Shown: positions 18,271 through 27,402, counted from the stretch's first letter. The stretch is DNA of 64,000 nucleotides from Kitasatospora sp. CB01950 (GCF_001905465.1 NZ_LISX01000004.1:62001-126000), one strand, 5' to 3'. Translations and numbers: made by a program. The notes: generated by a model not told the origin, from the sequence alone.

Positions 18271-18717
18271 ATGACCACCGACCTGGCGTGGCTGCGCCGC
18301 GCGATCGAACTGTCCCGTCGCTGCCCGCCGTCGCGGACGGCGTTCTCGGTGGGCGCGGTGATCGTCGGCGCGGACGGCGAGGTGCTGGCCGAGGGCTTCA
18401 GCCGGGAGGTCGACGCGGTGAACCACGCCGAGGAGGCCGCGCTCGGCAAGCTCGCGCCCGGCGATCCGCGGCTGCGCGCCGCCACCGTCTACAGCACCCT
18501 GGAGCCGTGCGGGCAGCGGGCCTCCCGTCCGCACCCGTGCGCCGAGTTGATCGTCGCGGCCGGGGTGCCGCGGGTGGTGGTGGCGTGGCGGGAGCCGGCG
18601 CTGTTCGTCGCGGACTGCCAGGGCGCCGAGCTGCTCGCCGCGGCGGGCGTCGAGGTGGTGGAGCTGCCGGAGCTGGCCGCGGAGGCCCGGGCGGTGAACG
18701 CGCACCTGCTGGGGTGA
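18271..18717 (+). CDS. cytidine/deoxycytidylate deaminase-fold protein (RibD-like deaminase domain)
   Basis: 148 aa zinc-dependent deaminase. The HAE motif is in NHAEEAAL and the second zinc site in EPCGQRASRPHPC (PC-x8-C), with the catalytic Glu in HAEE. The core resembles the deaminase half of RibD without the reductase domain, so it may act on a pyrimidine-like substrate or be a stand-alone riboflavin-type deaminase. The ATG at 18271 has GAGGAG upstream. It is followed by the HAD phosphatase gene after 76 bp. Confidence 0.87.
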   Translation: MTTDLAWLRRAIELSRRCPPSRTAFSVGAVIVGADGEVLAEGFSREVDAVNHAEEAALGKLAPGDPRLRAATVYSTLEPCGQRASRPHPCAELIVAAGVPRVVVAWREPALFVADCQGAELLAAAGVEVVELPELAAEARAVNAHLLG

Positions 18718-18740
18718 GGGCCTCTCCGTCCCCTCCGTCG

Positions 18741-18770
18741 AGTTTTGTACACTTGCGGAACAAACAGTCG
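18741..18770 (+). promoter_or_regulatory. AT-rich imperfect palindrome upstream of the HAD gene
   Basis: TTTTGTACACTTGCGG followed by AACAAAC forms an imperfect palindrome (TTTTGT...ACAAA) in an otherwise GC-rich gap, about 25 nt before the HAD start. It could be an operator or a promoter element. Nothing ties it to a specific regulator. Confidence 0.3.
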
Positions 18771-18793
18771 CCCGAGGCCCCCGAGGAGCCCCG

Positions 18794-19450
18794 ATGCCCG
18801 TCCTCACCCCGCCGGTCCGGGCCGTCCTGCTCGACATGGACGGCACTCTGGTCAACTCCGACGCCGTGGTCGAACGCTGCTGGCGGCGCTGGGCCGAACG
18901 GAACGGCCTCGACGGCGACGAGGCGATGAAGACCGTTCACGGCCGGCAGGGCCACCTGACCATGGCGCTGCTGCTGCCCGACCGCCCGATGGAGCGGAAC
19001 CTCGCCGAGAACCGGCAGATGCTCACCGAGGAGACCGCCGACACCGACGGCGTGGTCGAAGTCCCGGGCGCCCGACGGCTGATGGAGTCGCTGGCCGGGC
19101 TGCCGCACGCCCTGGTCACCTCCGCCGACGACCGCCTCGCCCGGGTCCGGATGGCCGCCGCCGGCGTCCCGCTGCCGCCGCTGATGATCACCGCCGACCT
19201 GGTCGGCGCCAGCAAGCCCGACCCCGAGGGCTTCCTGAAGGCCGCCGCCGAGCTGGGCATCGCGCCCGCCGAGTGCCTGGTCCTGGAGGACTCCGAGGCC
19301 GGCATCGCCGCCGCCCGCGCCGCCGGCATGCCGGTCCTCGGCGTCGGCCCGCGCGCGGCCGCGTTCTCCCCCGACCACCTGGTGGACGACCTCACCGGCG
19401 TCACCGTCACGGCCGACCCGACGGGCGGGCTGATCGTCCGCCTGCCCTGA
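18794..19450 (+). CDS. HAD-superfamily phosphatase (beta-phosphoglucomutase-like)
   Basis: 218 aa. The nucleophile motif DMDGTLVNSD has Asp14 (nucleophile) and Asp16 (acid/base). Motif II is ALVTSADD (Ser/Thr phosphate binder), motif III ASKPDPEGFLKAA (Lys) and motif IV LEDSEAGIAAARAAGM (metal-binding Asp). The alpha-helical cap of ~70 residues lies between motifs I and II, as in sugar-phosphatase/phosphoglucomutase relatives. The substrate is probably a small sugar phosphate or glycolate phosphate, not resolvable here. It is convergent with the hydrolase gene at 19476. Confidence 0.88.
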   Translation: MPVLTPPVRAVLLDMDGTLVNSDAVVERCWRRWAERNGLDGDEAMKTVHGRQGHLTMALLLPDRPMERNLAENRQMLTEETADTDGVVEVPGARRLMESLAGLPHALVTSADDRLARVRMAAAGVPLPPLMITADLVGASKPDPEGFLKAAAELGIAPAECLVLEDSEAGIAAARAAGMPVLGVGPRAAAFSPDHLVDDLTGVTVTADPTGGLIVRLP

Positions 19451-19475
19451 CCGGTTCCCGCCCCCGTCGGGACCG

Positions 19476-20198
19476 TCAGGCCTCCGAGAGGAGCGCGGCG
19501 GCGACCAGGGCCCGGTGCTCCGGGTGCGTGCTGAGCCAGCCGCCGAGCTGGTGGTCGGCTCCGGGCAGGGTGAGGCGGGTGTACGCGGCGCGGGTGCGCA
19601 GCGCGGCGTCCAGCGCGTCCGTCACCTCGGCCGGGATCACCTCGTCCGTCTCCGGCAGCACCAGCACCGCCCGGCCGTCGAACGCCGCGAAGGTCTCGAA
19701 CGCGGAGCTGCTGCGCCAACTGCCCGGGGTGCGCAGCGTGGCGGTGAACTCCGGCGCGGCGAACGGGAGTTCCCGCACCTCGCGGGCGTACGCGGCCGGT
19801 GCACCGAGGGCCAGTGCCTGCACCCGCCCGCCGATGTCCGGATCGCCCAGCAGGTCCGCGACGGTCTGGCCGCTCATCGAGAACCCGGCCAGCAGCAGCG
19901 GCCCGTCCGGCGCGTACCGCGCCAGGACGGCGCGGGCCTGACGGGCGCGGCGGGCCAGCGAGAGCTGCCCGAGGTCGCCGGTGCTCTCGCCGTGCCCCGC
20001 GAAGTCGAACACCACCGAGCGGCAGCCGGCGGCCGCCAACTCCTCTGCCAGCGGCAGGCACCGGTGCTTGCCGCTGCTCCCCGCACCGTGCATCAGCAGC
20101 GCCGCACCCCGGCGGACCGGGGCCGCGGGCTCGACCACCGTGCACGCCAGCCGCTCGCCGTCCGCCTCCAGGGTGAACGTGCCGACCGCCGCCGTCAC
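19476..20198 (-). CDS. alpha/beta-hydrolase
   Basis: 240 aa cytoplasmic esterase-like protein. The oxyanion strand LLMHGAGSSGKH, FDFAGHGEST, the nucleophile elbow AGFSMSGQ (Ser), a late acidic residue in VLPETDEVIP and the catalytic His in GADHQLGGW form the triad. The GTG start at 20198 overlaps the stop of the VOC gene in a GTGA arrangement, so it is translationally coupled to that gene. Substrate unknown. Confidence 0.85.
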   Translation of the reverse strand: MTAAVGTFTLEADGERLACTVVEPAAPVRRGAALLMHGAGSSGKHRCLPLAEELAAAGCRSVVFDFAGHGESTGDLGQLSLARRARQARAVLARYAPDGPLLLAGFSMSGQTVADLLGDPDIGGRVQALALGAPAAYAREVRELPFAAPEFTATLRTPGSWRSSSAFETFAAFDGRAVLVLPETDEVIPAEVTDALDAALRTRAAYTRLTLPGADHQLGGWLSTHPEHRALVAAALLSEA

Positions 20199-20578
20199 TC
20201 GGGCACCGCCAGGCAGAACGGGTGCCCGTCCGGGTCCAGCAGCGTCACCCAGTGGTCGCCGCCCGCCTGATGCTCCGGCTTCGTCGCGCCCGCCGCCAGC
20301 AGCTCCGCCACCGCCGGCCCCAACTCCGGTACTGTGAAGTCGAGATGGGCCCGCGCCCCGTCCGACGGCCACACCGGCGGCCGGAACCCCCCGACCCGCT
20401 GGAACCCGATCCGCACCGGACCGTCCCCGATGAACACGTAGGCCTCACTGCGGTACGTCACCTGCCAGCCCGTCAGCCGCCGGTAGAACGCCGCCAGCCG
20501 CTCCGGGTCCGGGCAGTCCAGCACCGTCGAGCTGAGCGCGCCGATGGGCCGGTGCCCCATTGTCTGCTGTTCCGTCAC
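20195..20578 (-). CDS. VOC-family (glyoxalase/bleomycin-resistance fold) protein
   Basis: 127 aa with one beta-alpha-beta-beta-beta pair of vicinal oxygen chelate modules: LSSTVLDCPDPERLAAFYRRLTGW, then AHLDFTVPELGPAVAELLAAGAT and DPDGHPFCL. Family members bind a metal and act as lyases, dioxygenases or drug-binding proteins; this one resembles the many uncharacterised single-copy streptomycete types. The start is at 20578 or six codons later. The stop overlaps the downstream hydrolase start by 4 bp. Confidence 0.85.
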   Translation of the reverse strand: MTEQQTMGHRPIGALSSTVLDCPDPERLAAFYRRLTGWQVTYRSEAYVFIGDGPVRIGFQRVGGFRPPVWPSDGARAHLDFTVPELGPAVAELLAAGATKPEHQAGGDHWVTLLDPDGHPFCLAVPE

Positions 20579-20922
20579 CGGGCCAGCGTGTCACGCGCCA
20601 CCGACGGCGGCTTCCCGACACGGCAGGGTCGGCGGCGGCAGGCGTCGGAGCGGCGCGCCGGGGAGGGCGGCAACGGCCGACGGTGCCGAACCGGCAATCT
20701 GCTGCCGGGCCTTCCAGCACCGGCCCGCGCATCACCCACCCGAGACCACGGCCTCCCGGCGCGGCCAGTGCCAGGCGACAAGGGGCCGATGCCCAATGCC
20801 AATGGCACGGTGGCCAGACCGGACATCTCCGCTCTCGGCGCGGTAGGCACTGCGCAGCGAGCAGGCCGGCCAGGCCCGACGATGGCCGAGCCCGACGACC
20901 TGACGCCCCGCTGCCGCCGGCT
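20579..20922. other. 344-bp region with no supported gene
   Basis: This lies between the MFS stop (20923) and the VOC start (20578). Open frames cross it on both strands, but none has a ribosome site, a codon-bias match or a recognisable product. It may hold the VOC promoter near its left end. No repeat or clear terminator was seen. Confidence 0.5.
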
Positions 20923-22269
20923 CTACGGATCACTCGGAACCACAATCCCCTTGCGCGACCCGCGCCGTACGGCGGGCAGCGCCGCGGCCGGGAACAGACC
21001 GACGGCGGCCACGGCGGCGAGGGCCGGGAGGGCGGTGTGCGGGCCGACGCCGGAGGCGGTGGCGATGCCGAGGGTGGGGCCGATGTTCATCGCGGTCTGC
21101 TTCAGTCCGCCGACCGCGCCCGCGCAGCCCGGCGGGGCATCGCCGACCACGCTGCCGGTGGCCGTCACCATCACCACTGCGAATCCCGCGCCCAGCAGGG
21201 CGGAGGCCACCGCCGTCGCGACCGTTGCCGCTCCGCCGCCGCCCGGACCGGCCAGTGCTCCAACTCCCGTCACCAGCAGCAGTGTTCCGGCGAGCGCCGT
21301 GGCGCGCGGACCGTACCGGCGCAGCGCGCATTCGGCGGCGGGGGCGCCCAGCACCATCAGCGCGGTCAGCGGCAGCATCCGCAGCGCGGTGTCCAGCGGG
21401 CCGAGGCGCAGGGCGTCCTGGAGACGGAAGGTGGTGCTGAAGAGGGTGCCGAACAGTCCGGCGGAGGACGTCAGGAGCAGCGCCAGCGAACCGATCACCG
21501 GACGCGACCTGGCCACCGGTCGCGGCACCACCGGTTCGGCGGCGCGCCGCTCGTGGCCGATCAGGACCGCCAACAGGACGATGGACAGCGCGAGTTCGGC
21601 GAGTGTGCCGGTGGCGGCCCAACCCCGGCCGGGCACCTCGGCGAGCGCGTGCACCAGGACGGCGAGCGCCGCGGCGAGCAGCGCCGCTCCCGCCAGGTCG
21701 AGCCGCGAGCGTCCCCGTTCGACCTCGGGCAGGCGCAGGGCGAGCGTCAGGGCGGCGATCAGGACGGCGACCGGCACGTTGATCCAGAACACCGCCCGCC
21801 ACCCGAACTGACCCACCAGCACGCCGCCCAGCAGTGGGCCCGCGCCGGCCGCGACGGCGATCGCGCCCGTCCGCACCGCGATCGCCCGGCCGAGCCGCTC
21901 CGGCGGGCAGCACAGCCGCAGCAGCGCGAGCGTCCCGGGCTGCAGCAGCGCGCCGAACGCGCCCTGGGCGACCCGCAGTCCGATCACCCAACCGACGGTG
22001 GGTGCGAGAGCGATTCCGGCCGAGGCCGCACCGAACCCGAGCACCCCCGCCAGCAACGTCCCCCGGTGCCCGTACCGGTCGCCGAGACGGCCGGACACCA
22101 CCAGCAGGGCCGCGACGGCGACCAGGTAGCCGGTGCTGGTCCACTGCAACTGCGCTGCTCCTGCACCGAGTTCGCGCCGCATGCTGGGCTGGGCGATCAG
22201 CAGCACCGTGCCGTCCAGGGCCACCAGCATCGCGGCCGCGGCACTCACCGGCAGCGCGAGCCGGCTCAC
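20923..22269 (-). CDS. MFS transporter, DHA2-like drug efflux pump
   Basis: 448 aa, 12-14 membrane spans. Motif A in loop 2-3 is GRLGDRYGHRGTLL, and motif C in span 5 is GAGPLLGGVLVGQFGWRAVFWINVP, which marks an antiporter-type drug exporter. It opens with the usual LDGTVLLIAQPSMRRELG. The GTG at 22269 overlaps the stop of the TetR gene (GTGA), so regulator and pump form one translationally coupled operon. Control by that TetR through the operator at 22847-22883 is strongly suggested. Substrate unknown. Confidence 0.92.
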   Translation of the reverse strand: MSRLALPVSAAAAMLVALDGTVLLIAQPSMRRELGAGAAQLQWTSTGYLVAVAALLVVSGRLGDRYGHRGTLLAGVLGFGAASAGIALAPTVGWVIGLRVAQGAFGALLQPGTLALLRLCCPPERLGRAIAVRTGAIAVAAGAGPLLGGVLVGQFGWRAVFWINVPVAVLIAALTLALRLPEVERGRSRLDLAGAALLAAALAVLVHALAEVPGRGWAATGTLAELALSIVLLAVLIGHERRAAEPVVPRPVARSRPVIGSLALLLTSSAGLFGTLFSTTFRLQDALRLGPLDTALRMLPLTALMVLGAPAAECALRRYGPRATALAGTLLLVTGVGALAGPGGGGAATVATAVASALLGAGFAVVMVTATGSVVGDAPPGCAGAVGGLKQTAMNIGPTLGIATASGVGPHTALPALAAVAAVGLFPAAALPAVRRGSRKGIVVPSDP

Positions 22270-22847
22270 CGCGCGCCCAGGTGCGCCGTCAGGACCGCCT
22301 CCAGCAGCGCGTCCTCCCGCCCCGGCCCGAGCATCAACTCGACGCTCCCCCAGCCCTGCAGCTGCGCCAGCCCGTGCAGGTTCGCCCACAGCGCGGCCGC
22401 GACGACCGGTGCCCGCTCCCCGTCCCCGGTGCACTCCGCGACCAGCCCGACCATCCCCCCGAACAGCGGGCCCGTCGCCTCCCGCAGCCTCGGCTCCGCC
22501 GTCTCCGCCCCGTCGCTGCTCAACAAGTCATGACGGAACATCAACTCGAACATCCCGCGCCGCTCCGCCGCGAACGCCAGGTACTCCCGCGCCACCCCCT
22601 CCAGTCGCCCCCGCGGCCCCTCCGCCCGCACCCCCGCGAACCGCCGCCCCAGCTCCTCGAGCCCCCGCCGCGCCACCGCCGACAGCAACTCCCGATGCGT
22701 ACCGAAATACCGCCGCGGCGCCCCGTGCGACACCCCCGCCCGCCGCGCGATCTCCCGCAACCCCACCGCCCCCGACCCCTCCGCCAGCACCAACTCCACC
22801 CCGGCATCCACCAGGCGCTCACGCAGGGACGTCCGCTCATCATCCAT
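22266..22847 (-). CDS. TetR-family transcriptional regulator
   Basis: 193 aa. The N-terminal helix-turn-helix (LREIARRAGVSHGAPRRYFGTHRELLSAV, residues ~28-56) is followed by a variable ligand domain. No ribosome site precedes the ATG at 22847, and a -10-like TAGACA ends exactly 6 nt upstream, so the mRNA is probably leaderless. The start codon overlaps the left operator palindrome. The gene therefore looks autoregulated, repressing both its own MFS operon and the divergent Uma2-like gene. Confidence 0.92.
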   Translation of the reverse strand: MDDERTSLRERLVDAGVELVLAEGSGAVGLREIARRAGVSHGAPRRYFGTHRELLSAVARRGLEELGRRFAGVRAEGPRGRLEGVAREYLAFAAERRGMFELMFRHDLLSSDGAETAEPRLREATGPLFGGMVGLVAECTGDGERAPVVAAALWANLHGLAQLQGWGSVELMLGPGREDALLEAVLTAHLGAR

Positions 22848-22883
22848 AGACAGTGTCTACCAACACCGAGTAGACACTGTCTA
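22847..22883. promoter_or_regulatory. paired TetR operators overlapping divergent promoters
   Basis: Two perfect odd palindromes, TAGACA-G-TGTCTA (22847-22859) and TAGACA-C-TGTCTA (22871-22883), are 24 bp apart and together form a 14-bp inverted repeat (22847-22860 / 22870-22883). On each strand the two TAGACA hexamers are 18 nt apart, so they fall at -35 (one base from TTGACA) and -10 positions for both the tetR-MFS operon and the plus-strand Uma2 gene. A bound TetR would block both promoters. Confidence 0.85.
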
Positions 22884-22900
22884 CCCACTACCCTGAGGAC

Positions 22901-23476
22901 ATGACCTCACTGCCCGACTGGATGCGCCCGCCGCGCGCGGAGGGCTGGTTCGCGGAGGATCTCGACCGCCTCCCCGAGGCGCCTCGACACACCGAACTGA
23001 TCGACGGAGCCCTCGTCTTCATGATGTCGCCGCAGCGCTGGTGGCACGGCCACCTCGTCACCATGCTCACCGTCGCGCTCATGGGCCAGTGCCCGCAGGG
23101 GTACAAGGTCGGCAGAGAGATGACCATCCGACTCGACTCCCGCAATCGGCCCGAACCGGATCTGCTGGTGACCGACGCCCCGATCGACCGCGACCGCACA
23201 TGGCTCGCCCCCGAAGAGGTCGCGCTGGCCGTCGAAGTCGTCTCCCCCGAATCCGCCCACCGCGACCGCACGGTCAAGCTCCACAAGTACGCAGCGGCCG
23301 GAATCCCCCACTACTGGCGAATCGAGGACGAGGACGGTCGCCCCGTCGTCCACGTCTACGAACTCGACGCCCCGACCCGGAGTTACGTCCCGACCGGCAT
23401 CTTCCGAGGCACGCTGCAGGTCCCGGTACCGTTCGAGATCGATCTCGACCTCGACCAACTCGTCTCCGGCCTCTGA
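22901..23476 (+). CDS. Uma2-family (DUF820) restriction-endonuclease-fold protein
   Basis: 191 aa. The family core is present: TELIDGALVFMMSP, MTIRLDSRNRPEPDLLVTD (Pro-Asp of the PD-(D/E)xK-like site), VALAVEVVSPESAHRDRTVKLHKYAAAGIPHYWRIE (E-x-V-S and the Lys). These conserved acids and lysine indicate a PD-(D/E)xK nuclease fold. Such genes are highly expanded in streptomycetes and their role is unsettled. It is read from the promoter formed by the TetR operators, with a GAGG ribosome site 4 nt before the ATG. Confidence 0.87.
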   Translation: MTSLPDWMRPPRAEGWFAEDLDRLPEAPRHTELIDGALVFMMSPQRWWHGHLVTMLTVALMGQCPQGYKVGREMTIRLDSRNRPEPDLLVTDAPIDRDRTWLAPEEVALAVEVVSPESAHRDRTVKLHKYAAAGIPHYWRIEDEDGRPVVHVYELDAPTRSYVPTGIFRGTLQVPVPFEIDLDLDQLVSGL

Positions 23477-23487
23477 CCGGTACGACA

Positions 23488-23514
23488 AAGGGACCGGCCA
23501 TCGGCCGGTCCCTT
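23488..23514. terminator. bidirectional terminator between the Uma2 gene and ychF
   Basis: Perfect 12-bp arms AAGGGACCGGCC (23488-23499) and GGCCGGTCCCTT (23503-23514) enclose a 3-nt centre, between convergent genes. Confidence 0.85.
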
Positions 23515-23531
23515 CTGGTGTCGACTGAACG

Positions 23532-24605
23532 TCAGACGTTGAAGCGGAACTCCACCACGTCGCCGTCCTGCATGACGTAGTCCTTGCCTTCGATGCGGGC
23601 CTTGCCCTTGGCGCGGGCCTCGGCGATGGAGCCGGTGGCGACGAGGTCGTCGAAGGAGGTGACCTCCGCCTTGATGAAGCCCTTCTGGAAGTCGGTGTGG
23701 ATGACACCGGCGGCTTCGGGGGCGGTGGCGCCCTGCTTGATGGTCCAGGCTCGGGCTTCCTTGGGACCTGCGGTGAGGTAGGTCTGGAGGCCGAGGGTGG
23801 CGAAGCCGACGCGGGCGAGGGTGGCGAGGCCGGGCTCCTCCTGGCCCATGGACTGGAGGAGTTCGAGGGCCTCGTCGTCCTCGAGTTCGATGAGCTCGGA
23901 CTCGATCTTGGCGTTGAGGAAGATGGCCTCGGCGGGGGCGACCAGGGCGCGCTGGGCGTTCTTGAAGTCCTCGTCGGAGAGGGCGTCCTCGTCGACGTTG
24001 AAGACGTAGAGGAACGGCTTCGCGGTCATCAGGTGGAGGTCGCGGACGAAAGTGGTGTCGAAGCCGGCCTCGAAGAGGGTCTTGCCGGTCTCCAGGATCG
24101 CCTGGGCGGCCTCGGCGGCGGCGAGGACGGGGGCGGTGTCCTTCTTGAGTCGGGCTTCCTTCTGGAGCCGGGGCAGCGCCTTCTCGATGGTCTGCAGGTC
24201 GGCGAGGATCAGCTCGGTGTGGATGGTGTCGATGTCGTCCTTGGGCGACACCTTGCCGTCCACGTGGACCACGTCCGGGTCGGTGAAGGCGCGGACGACC
24301 TGGCAGATCGCGTTGGCCTCGCGGATGTTGGCGAGGAACTTGTTGCCCAGGCCCTCGCCCTCGCTGGCGCCCCGGACGATGCCGGCGATGTCCACGAAGT
24401 CGACGGTGGCGGGCAGGATGCGCTGCGAGCCGAAGATCTCGGCGAGCTTGTCCAGCCGCGGGTCCGGAACGCCGACGACGCCCACGTTGGGCTCGATGGT
24501 GGCGAACGGGTAGTTGGCCGCCAGCACGTCGTTCTTGGTCAGGGCGTTGAACAGGGTCGACTTGCCGACGTTCGGCAGGCCGACGATTCCGATCGTGAGC
24601 GACAT
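23532..24605 (-). CDS. ychF: ribosome-binding ATPase/GTPase YchF (OLA1 family)
   Basis: 357 aa. The Obg-related G domain has G1 GLPNVGKST at residues 9-17, [20 protein letters not shown] (G3/switch II), and the altered G4 NVDED, which in this family favours ATP over GTP. A coiled region around residues 130-190 and the C-terminal TGS domain ([15 protein letters not shown] ... [17 protein letters not shown]) complete it. The ATG at 24605 begins MSLTIGIVG as in homologues. A frame extending 40 codons upstream has atypical Pro/Arg-rich content and is rejected. Confidence 0.95.
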   Translation of the reverse strand: MSLTIGIVGLPNVGKSTLFNALTKNDVLAANYPFATIEPNVGVVGVPDPRLDKLAEIFGSQRILPATVDFVDIAGIVRGASEGEGLGNKFLANIREANAICQVVRAFTDPDVVHVDGKVSPKDDIDTIHTELILADLQTIEKALPRLQKEARLKKDTAPVLAAAEAAQAILETGKTLFEAGFDTTFVRDLHLMTAKPFLYVFNVDEDALSDEDFKNAQRALVAPAEAIFLNAKIESELIELEDDEALELLQSMGQEEPGLATLARVGFATLGLQTYLTAGPKEARAWTIKQGATAPEAAGVIHTDFQKGFIKAEVTSFDDLVATGSIAEARAKGKARIEGKDYVMQDGDVVEFRFNV

Positions 24606-24785
24606 GGAGAGTGGTGTCCCGTGGCTTGGAGGGCGTCGAGGTGGCCCGGTGCCGGGCCGATCCCCCAGTCTACGGGGCGTGCGGGGGCCCGAGGCAGCGC
24701 GGTGGGGCGCGCACCGGCCGGACACGGATCAATTGCCGGGAAGCCATTACACAGGGTGTCGATGATCGGACCGTACGTTGGTCGG

Positions 24786-25373
24786 GTGGAGCAGAGCACC
24801 CGTACCCAGCCGCCAGGGCCGAGACGACGAGCGCCGGGGCGCGGCGCCGACGAGGCCGCCGTTCCGGGGCAGAGCCGACCCCCCGAGTCCCGGTTGCGGA
24901 CGGCCTCCGCCGGCCGGTCCGCACCGCTCGCCGCGCAGGTGCTGCAGCGGCTGCTGAACCGGCTGCTGACGCTCCGTCGGCGTCGGGCCGGCGGGCCGCC
25001 GGCCCGGTTGACGGCGGTGGGCACCGGGGTGGTCGCCGCGGCCGGGACGCTGGCGTTCGCCGCGCTGGACCGGCTGGTGTTCGGGGGGCTCGGGGTGCTG
25101 TTCGGGCTCGGCTATCTGGTGGTGTGCTTCCAGCTGGCCGTGCGGGTGCGGTACCCGGACCTGCCGGCCGCGCCGATCTGCGGGCCGATCGCGTTCGCGG
25201 CGGCGCTGGTGCTGCTGCAGCCGGGCAGCACCAGCGGCATCACCGGCCAGGTGGTGGCGCTGGCCGGCGGGCTGGCGCTGCGCGCGGGCTGGCTGTTCGC
25301 CGGCACCGGCCTGGCCACCGCGATCGTCACCGCGCGTTACGTCGCCCAGCGCCGCCGCCACCGCAGCCGGTAA
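24786..25373 (+). CDS. integral membrane protein (DUF6542-type)
   Basis: About 195 aa. A basic, Pro-rich cytoplasmic N-terminus (~75 residues) precedes four hydrophobic segments: AVGTGVVAAAGTLAFAAL, GGLGVLFGLGYLVVCFQLAV, GPIAFAAALVLLQ and QVVALAGGLALRAGWLFAGTGLATAIV. The tail is basic (RRRHRSR). The pattern matches a streptomycete-specific family found divergent from ychF. The GTG at 24786 gives a VEQSTRTQPPGP start; an in-frame ATG at 24762 is the alternative, and neither has a good ribosome site. Function unknown. Confidence 0.72.
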   Translation: MEQSTRTQPPGPRRRAPGRGADEAAVPGQSRPPESRLRTASAGRSAPLAAQVLQRLLNRLLTLRRRRAGGPPARLTAVGTGVVAAAGTLAFAALDRLVFGGLGVLFGLGYLVVCFQLAVRVRYPDLPAAPICGPIAFAAALVLLQPGSTSGITGQVVALAGGLALRAGWLFAGTGLATAIVTARYVAQRRRHRSR

Positions 25374-25413
25374 CGACTCAGCGGCCGGTAACGACTCGGC
25401 GGCCGGTAGCCAG
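25366..25413. repeat. short tandem repeat at the 3' end of the membrane-protein gene
   Basis: Three imperfect ~18-bp units of the form CGGCCGGTAACGACTCGG follow one another. The first covers the stop codon of the membrane protein, and the unit is lost toward ppgK. Replication slippage around the stop is the simplest explanation. Confidence 0.5.
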
Positions 25414-25446
25414 CAGCCGACGCCCGGCGGTCAGCCGCTCGGCGGC

Positions 25447-26184
25447 TCAGCGCCCGGCGGCCATCGCCGCGCCGACGATGCCCGCGTTGTTGCGGAGTTC
25501 GGCGGGGACGACCTCGGCCCGGCGGTCCTTGAGCAGCGGCAGGAACTTCTCGTGCTTGCGGCTGACGCCGCCGCCGACGATCACCAGCTGCGGGGAGAAG
25601 AGCATCTCGACCAGGTCGAGGTACTCGTCGACCCGCTCGGCCCACTGCGGCCAGCTGAGGTCGTGGCGTTCCTTGGCGGCGGAGGAGGCGCGCCGTTCGG
25701 CGTCCTTGCCGCGCATTTCGAGGTGGCCGAGCTCGGTGTTGGGGACGAGCACGCCGTCGGAGAACAGCGCGCTGCCGATGCCGGTGCCGAAGGTGAGCAG
25801 CAGGACCACCCCGGAGCGGCCGCGGCCGGCGCCGTGGGTGACCTCGGCGAGGCCGGCCGCGTCGGCGTCGTTGACCACGGTGGCGGGCATGCCGAGCGCG
25901 TCGCTGAACCGGGCGGCGGCGTCCAGGCCGATCCAGCCCTTGTCGACGTTGGCGGCGGTGCGGGTGTGGCCGTCGACGACCACGCCGGGGAAGGTCAGGC
26001 CGACCGGCCCGTGGTGGTCGAAGTGCCGGACGACCTCGCAGACCGTGTCGATCACCGCGTCCGGGCCGGACGGGTGCGGGGTGAGTACCTTGTGCCGCTC
26101 CTGCGCGAGCACGCCCCTGTCCAGGTCGACCGGTGCGCCCTTGATGCCCGAGCCGCCGATGTCCACGCCGAAGACCGTCGTCAC
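25447..26184 (-). CDS. ppgK: polyphosphate glucokinase
   Basis: 245 aa ROK-family sugar kinase that phosphorylates glucose with polyphosphate and/or ATP. The N-terminal phosphate-binding strand is [11 protein letters not shown]; then [17 protein letters not shown], the catalytic region [26 protein letters not shown] and [13 protein letters not shown], as in actinobacterial PPGK. The common ROK zinc cluster is absent, as expected for this subgroup. The length and the EMRGKDAE segment distinguish it from GlkA-type kinases. It is codirectional with ispH, 169 bp downstream of it. Confidence 0.92.
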   Translation of the reverse strand: MTTVFGVDIGGSGIKGAPVDLDRGVLAQERHKVLTPHPSGPDAVIDTVCEVVRHFDHHGPVGLTFPGVVVDGHTRTAANVDKGWIGLDAAARFSDALGMPATVVNDADAAGLAEVTHGAGRGRSGVVLLLTFGTGIGSALFSDGVLVPNTELGHLEMRGKDAERRASSAAKERHDLSWPQWAERVDEYLDLVEMLFSPQLVIVGGGVSRKHEKFLPLLKDRRAEVVPAELRNNAGIVGAAMAAGR

Positions 26185-26353
26185 TGCCGTCGCCTTCCGT
26201 ACCGCCGGTGGCGTCCGCTGCCCGCCGGCCCTCGCACCAACGTACGGGCGTGCGGGGGCGGGCGCAGCCGTTCCCGGACGGTGACGGCCGCACGGACGAC
26301 GCCCGGGCCCCTCGGGGGAGGGACTCCGGGCGTCGGACGGGACGGGCGGGGGC

Positions 26354-27328
26354 TCAGAGCTTGCCGGCGGCCTCGGCGCGCAGGTCGCGGCGGAGCTCCT
26401 TGGGGAGCGAGAAGATGAGGTGCTCCTCGGCGGTCTTGACGATCTGCACGTCCTCGAAGCCGTGTGCGGCGAGGAGCTGCAGCACGCCCTCGACCAGGAT
26501 CTCCGGCACGGACGCGCCGCTGGTCAGGCCTACCGTCTGCACGCCCTCCAGCCAGGCGAGGTCGATCTCGTCGGCGAAGTCGACCAGGTGGGCGGCCTTG
26601 GCGCCGTACTCCAGGCCGACCTCGACCAGACGGACCGAGTTGGAGGAGTTCTTGGAGCCGACCACGATCAGCAGGTCCGCCTCGGGGGCGAGCTGCTTGA
26701 CGGCGACCTGGCGGTTCTGGGTGGCGTAGCAGATGTCGTCGCTGGGCGGCGAGACCAGCAGCGGGAAGCGCTCCTTGAGGGCCCCGACGGTCTCCATGGT
26801 CTCGTCCACGGAGAGGGTGGTCTGGGAGAGCCAGACCAGCTTGGACTCGTCGCGGACCTTCACGTTGGCGACGTCCTCGGCACCGTCCACCAGGTGGATC
26901 CGGTCCGGGGCCTCGCCCATGGTGCCGACGACCTCCTCGTGGCCCTCGTGGCCGATCAGCAGGATGTCGTAGTCCTCGTCGGCGAACCGGCGGGCCTCCT
27001 TGTGCACCTTGGTGACCAGGGGGCAGGTCGCGTCGATGGTGGCGAGCTTGCCGGCCTCGGCCTCGTCGTGGACCGACGGGGCGACACCGTGCGCGGAGAA
27101 CACCACGATCGCGCCCTCGGGCACCTCCTCCGTCTCGTCGACGAAGATCGCGCCCTGCTTCTCCAGGGTCTGCACGACGTACTTGTTGTGGACGATCTGC
27201 TTGCGGACGTAGATCGGCGCCCCGTACTGCTCCAGGGCCTTCTCCACGGCGATCACGGCGCGGTCGACGCCCGCGCAGTAGCCACGGGGGGCGGCGAGCA
27301 GGACACGGCGCTGAGCAGTGGTGGACAT
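26354..27328 (-). CDS. ispH: 4-hydroxy-3-methylbut-2-enyl diphosphate reductase
   Basis: Last step of the MEP isoprenoid pathway (324 aa): reduces HMBPP to IPP and DMAPP using a [4Fe-4S] cluster. The three cluster cysteines are in [12 protein letters not shown] (Cys18), [13 protein letters not shown] and [18 protein letters not shown], the catalytic Glu region and [11 protein letters not shown] are also intact. The ATG at 27328 begins right before the conserved [15 protein letters not shown] -10-like TACGAT ends 6 nt before it with no ribosome site, suggesting a leaderless mRNA. uppS, which uses the isoprenoid products, lies elsewhere in the window. Confidence 0.96.
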   Translation of the reverse strand: MSTTAQRRVLLAAPRGYCAGVDRAVIAVEKALEQYGAPIYVRKQIVHNKYVVQTLEKQGAIFVDETEEVPEGAIVVFSAHGVAPSVHDEAEAGKLATIDATCPLVTKVHKEARRFADEDYDILLIGHEGHEEVVGTMGEAPDRIHLVDGAEDVANVKVRDESKLVWLSQTTLSVDETMETVGALKERFPLLVSPPSDDICYATQNRQVAVKQLAPEADLLIVVGSKNSSNSVRLVEVGLEYGAKAAHLVDFADEIDLAWLEGVQTVGLTSGASVPEILVEGVLQLLAAHGFEDVQIVKTAEEHLIFSLPKELRRDLRAEAAGKL

Positions 27329-27402
27329 GGCTCCATCGTACGGGCGAGTCCCGCCCGCGTGGACGCGCGTCGGCACTGTCGCGGCGGGGACGGCCGGGTG
27401 GA

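Noticed and set aside
18741..18770. LexA/SOS box upstream of the HAD gene
   Set aside because: The palindrome TTTTGT...ACAAA does not contain the GAAC-N4-GTTC core of the actinobacterial SOS box.
24605..24725. N-terminal extension of YchF to 24725
   Set aside because: The extra 40 codons are Arg/Pro/Gly-rich and lie before the universally conserved [16 protein letters not shown] start.
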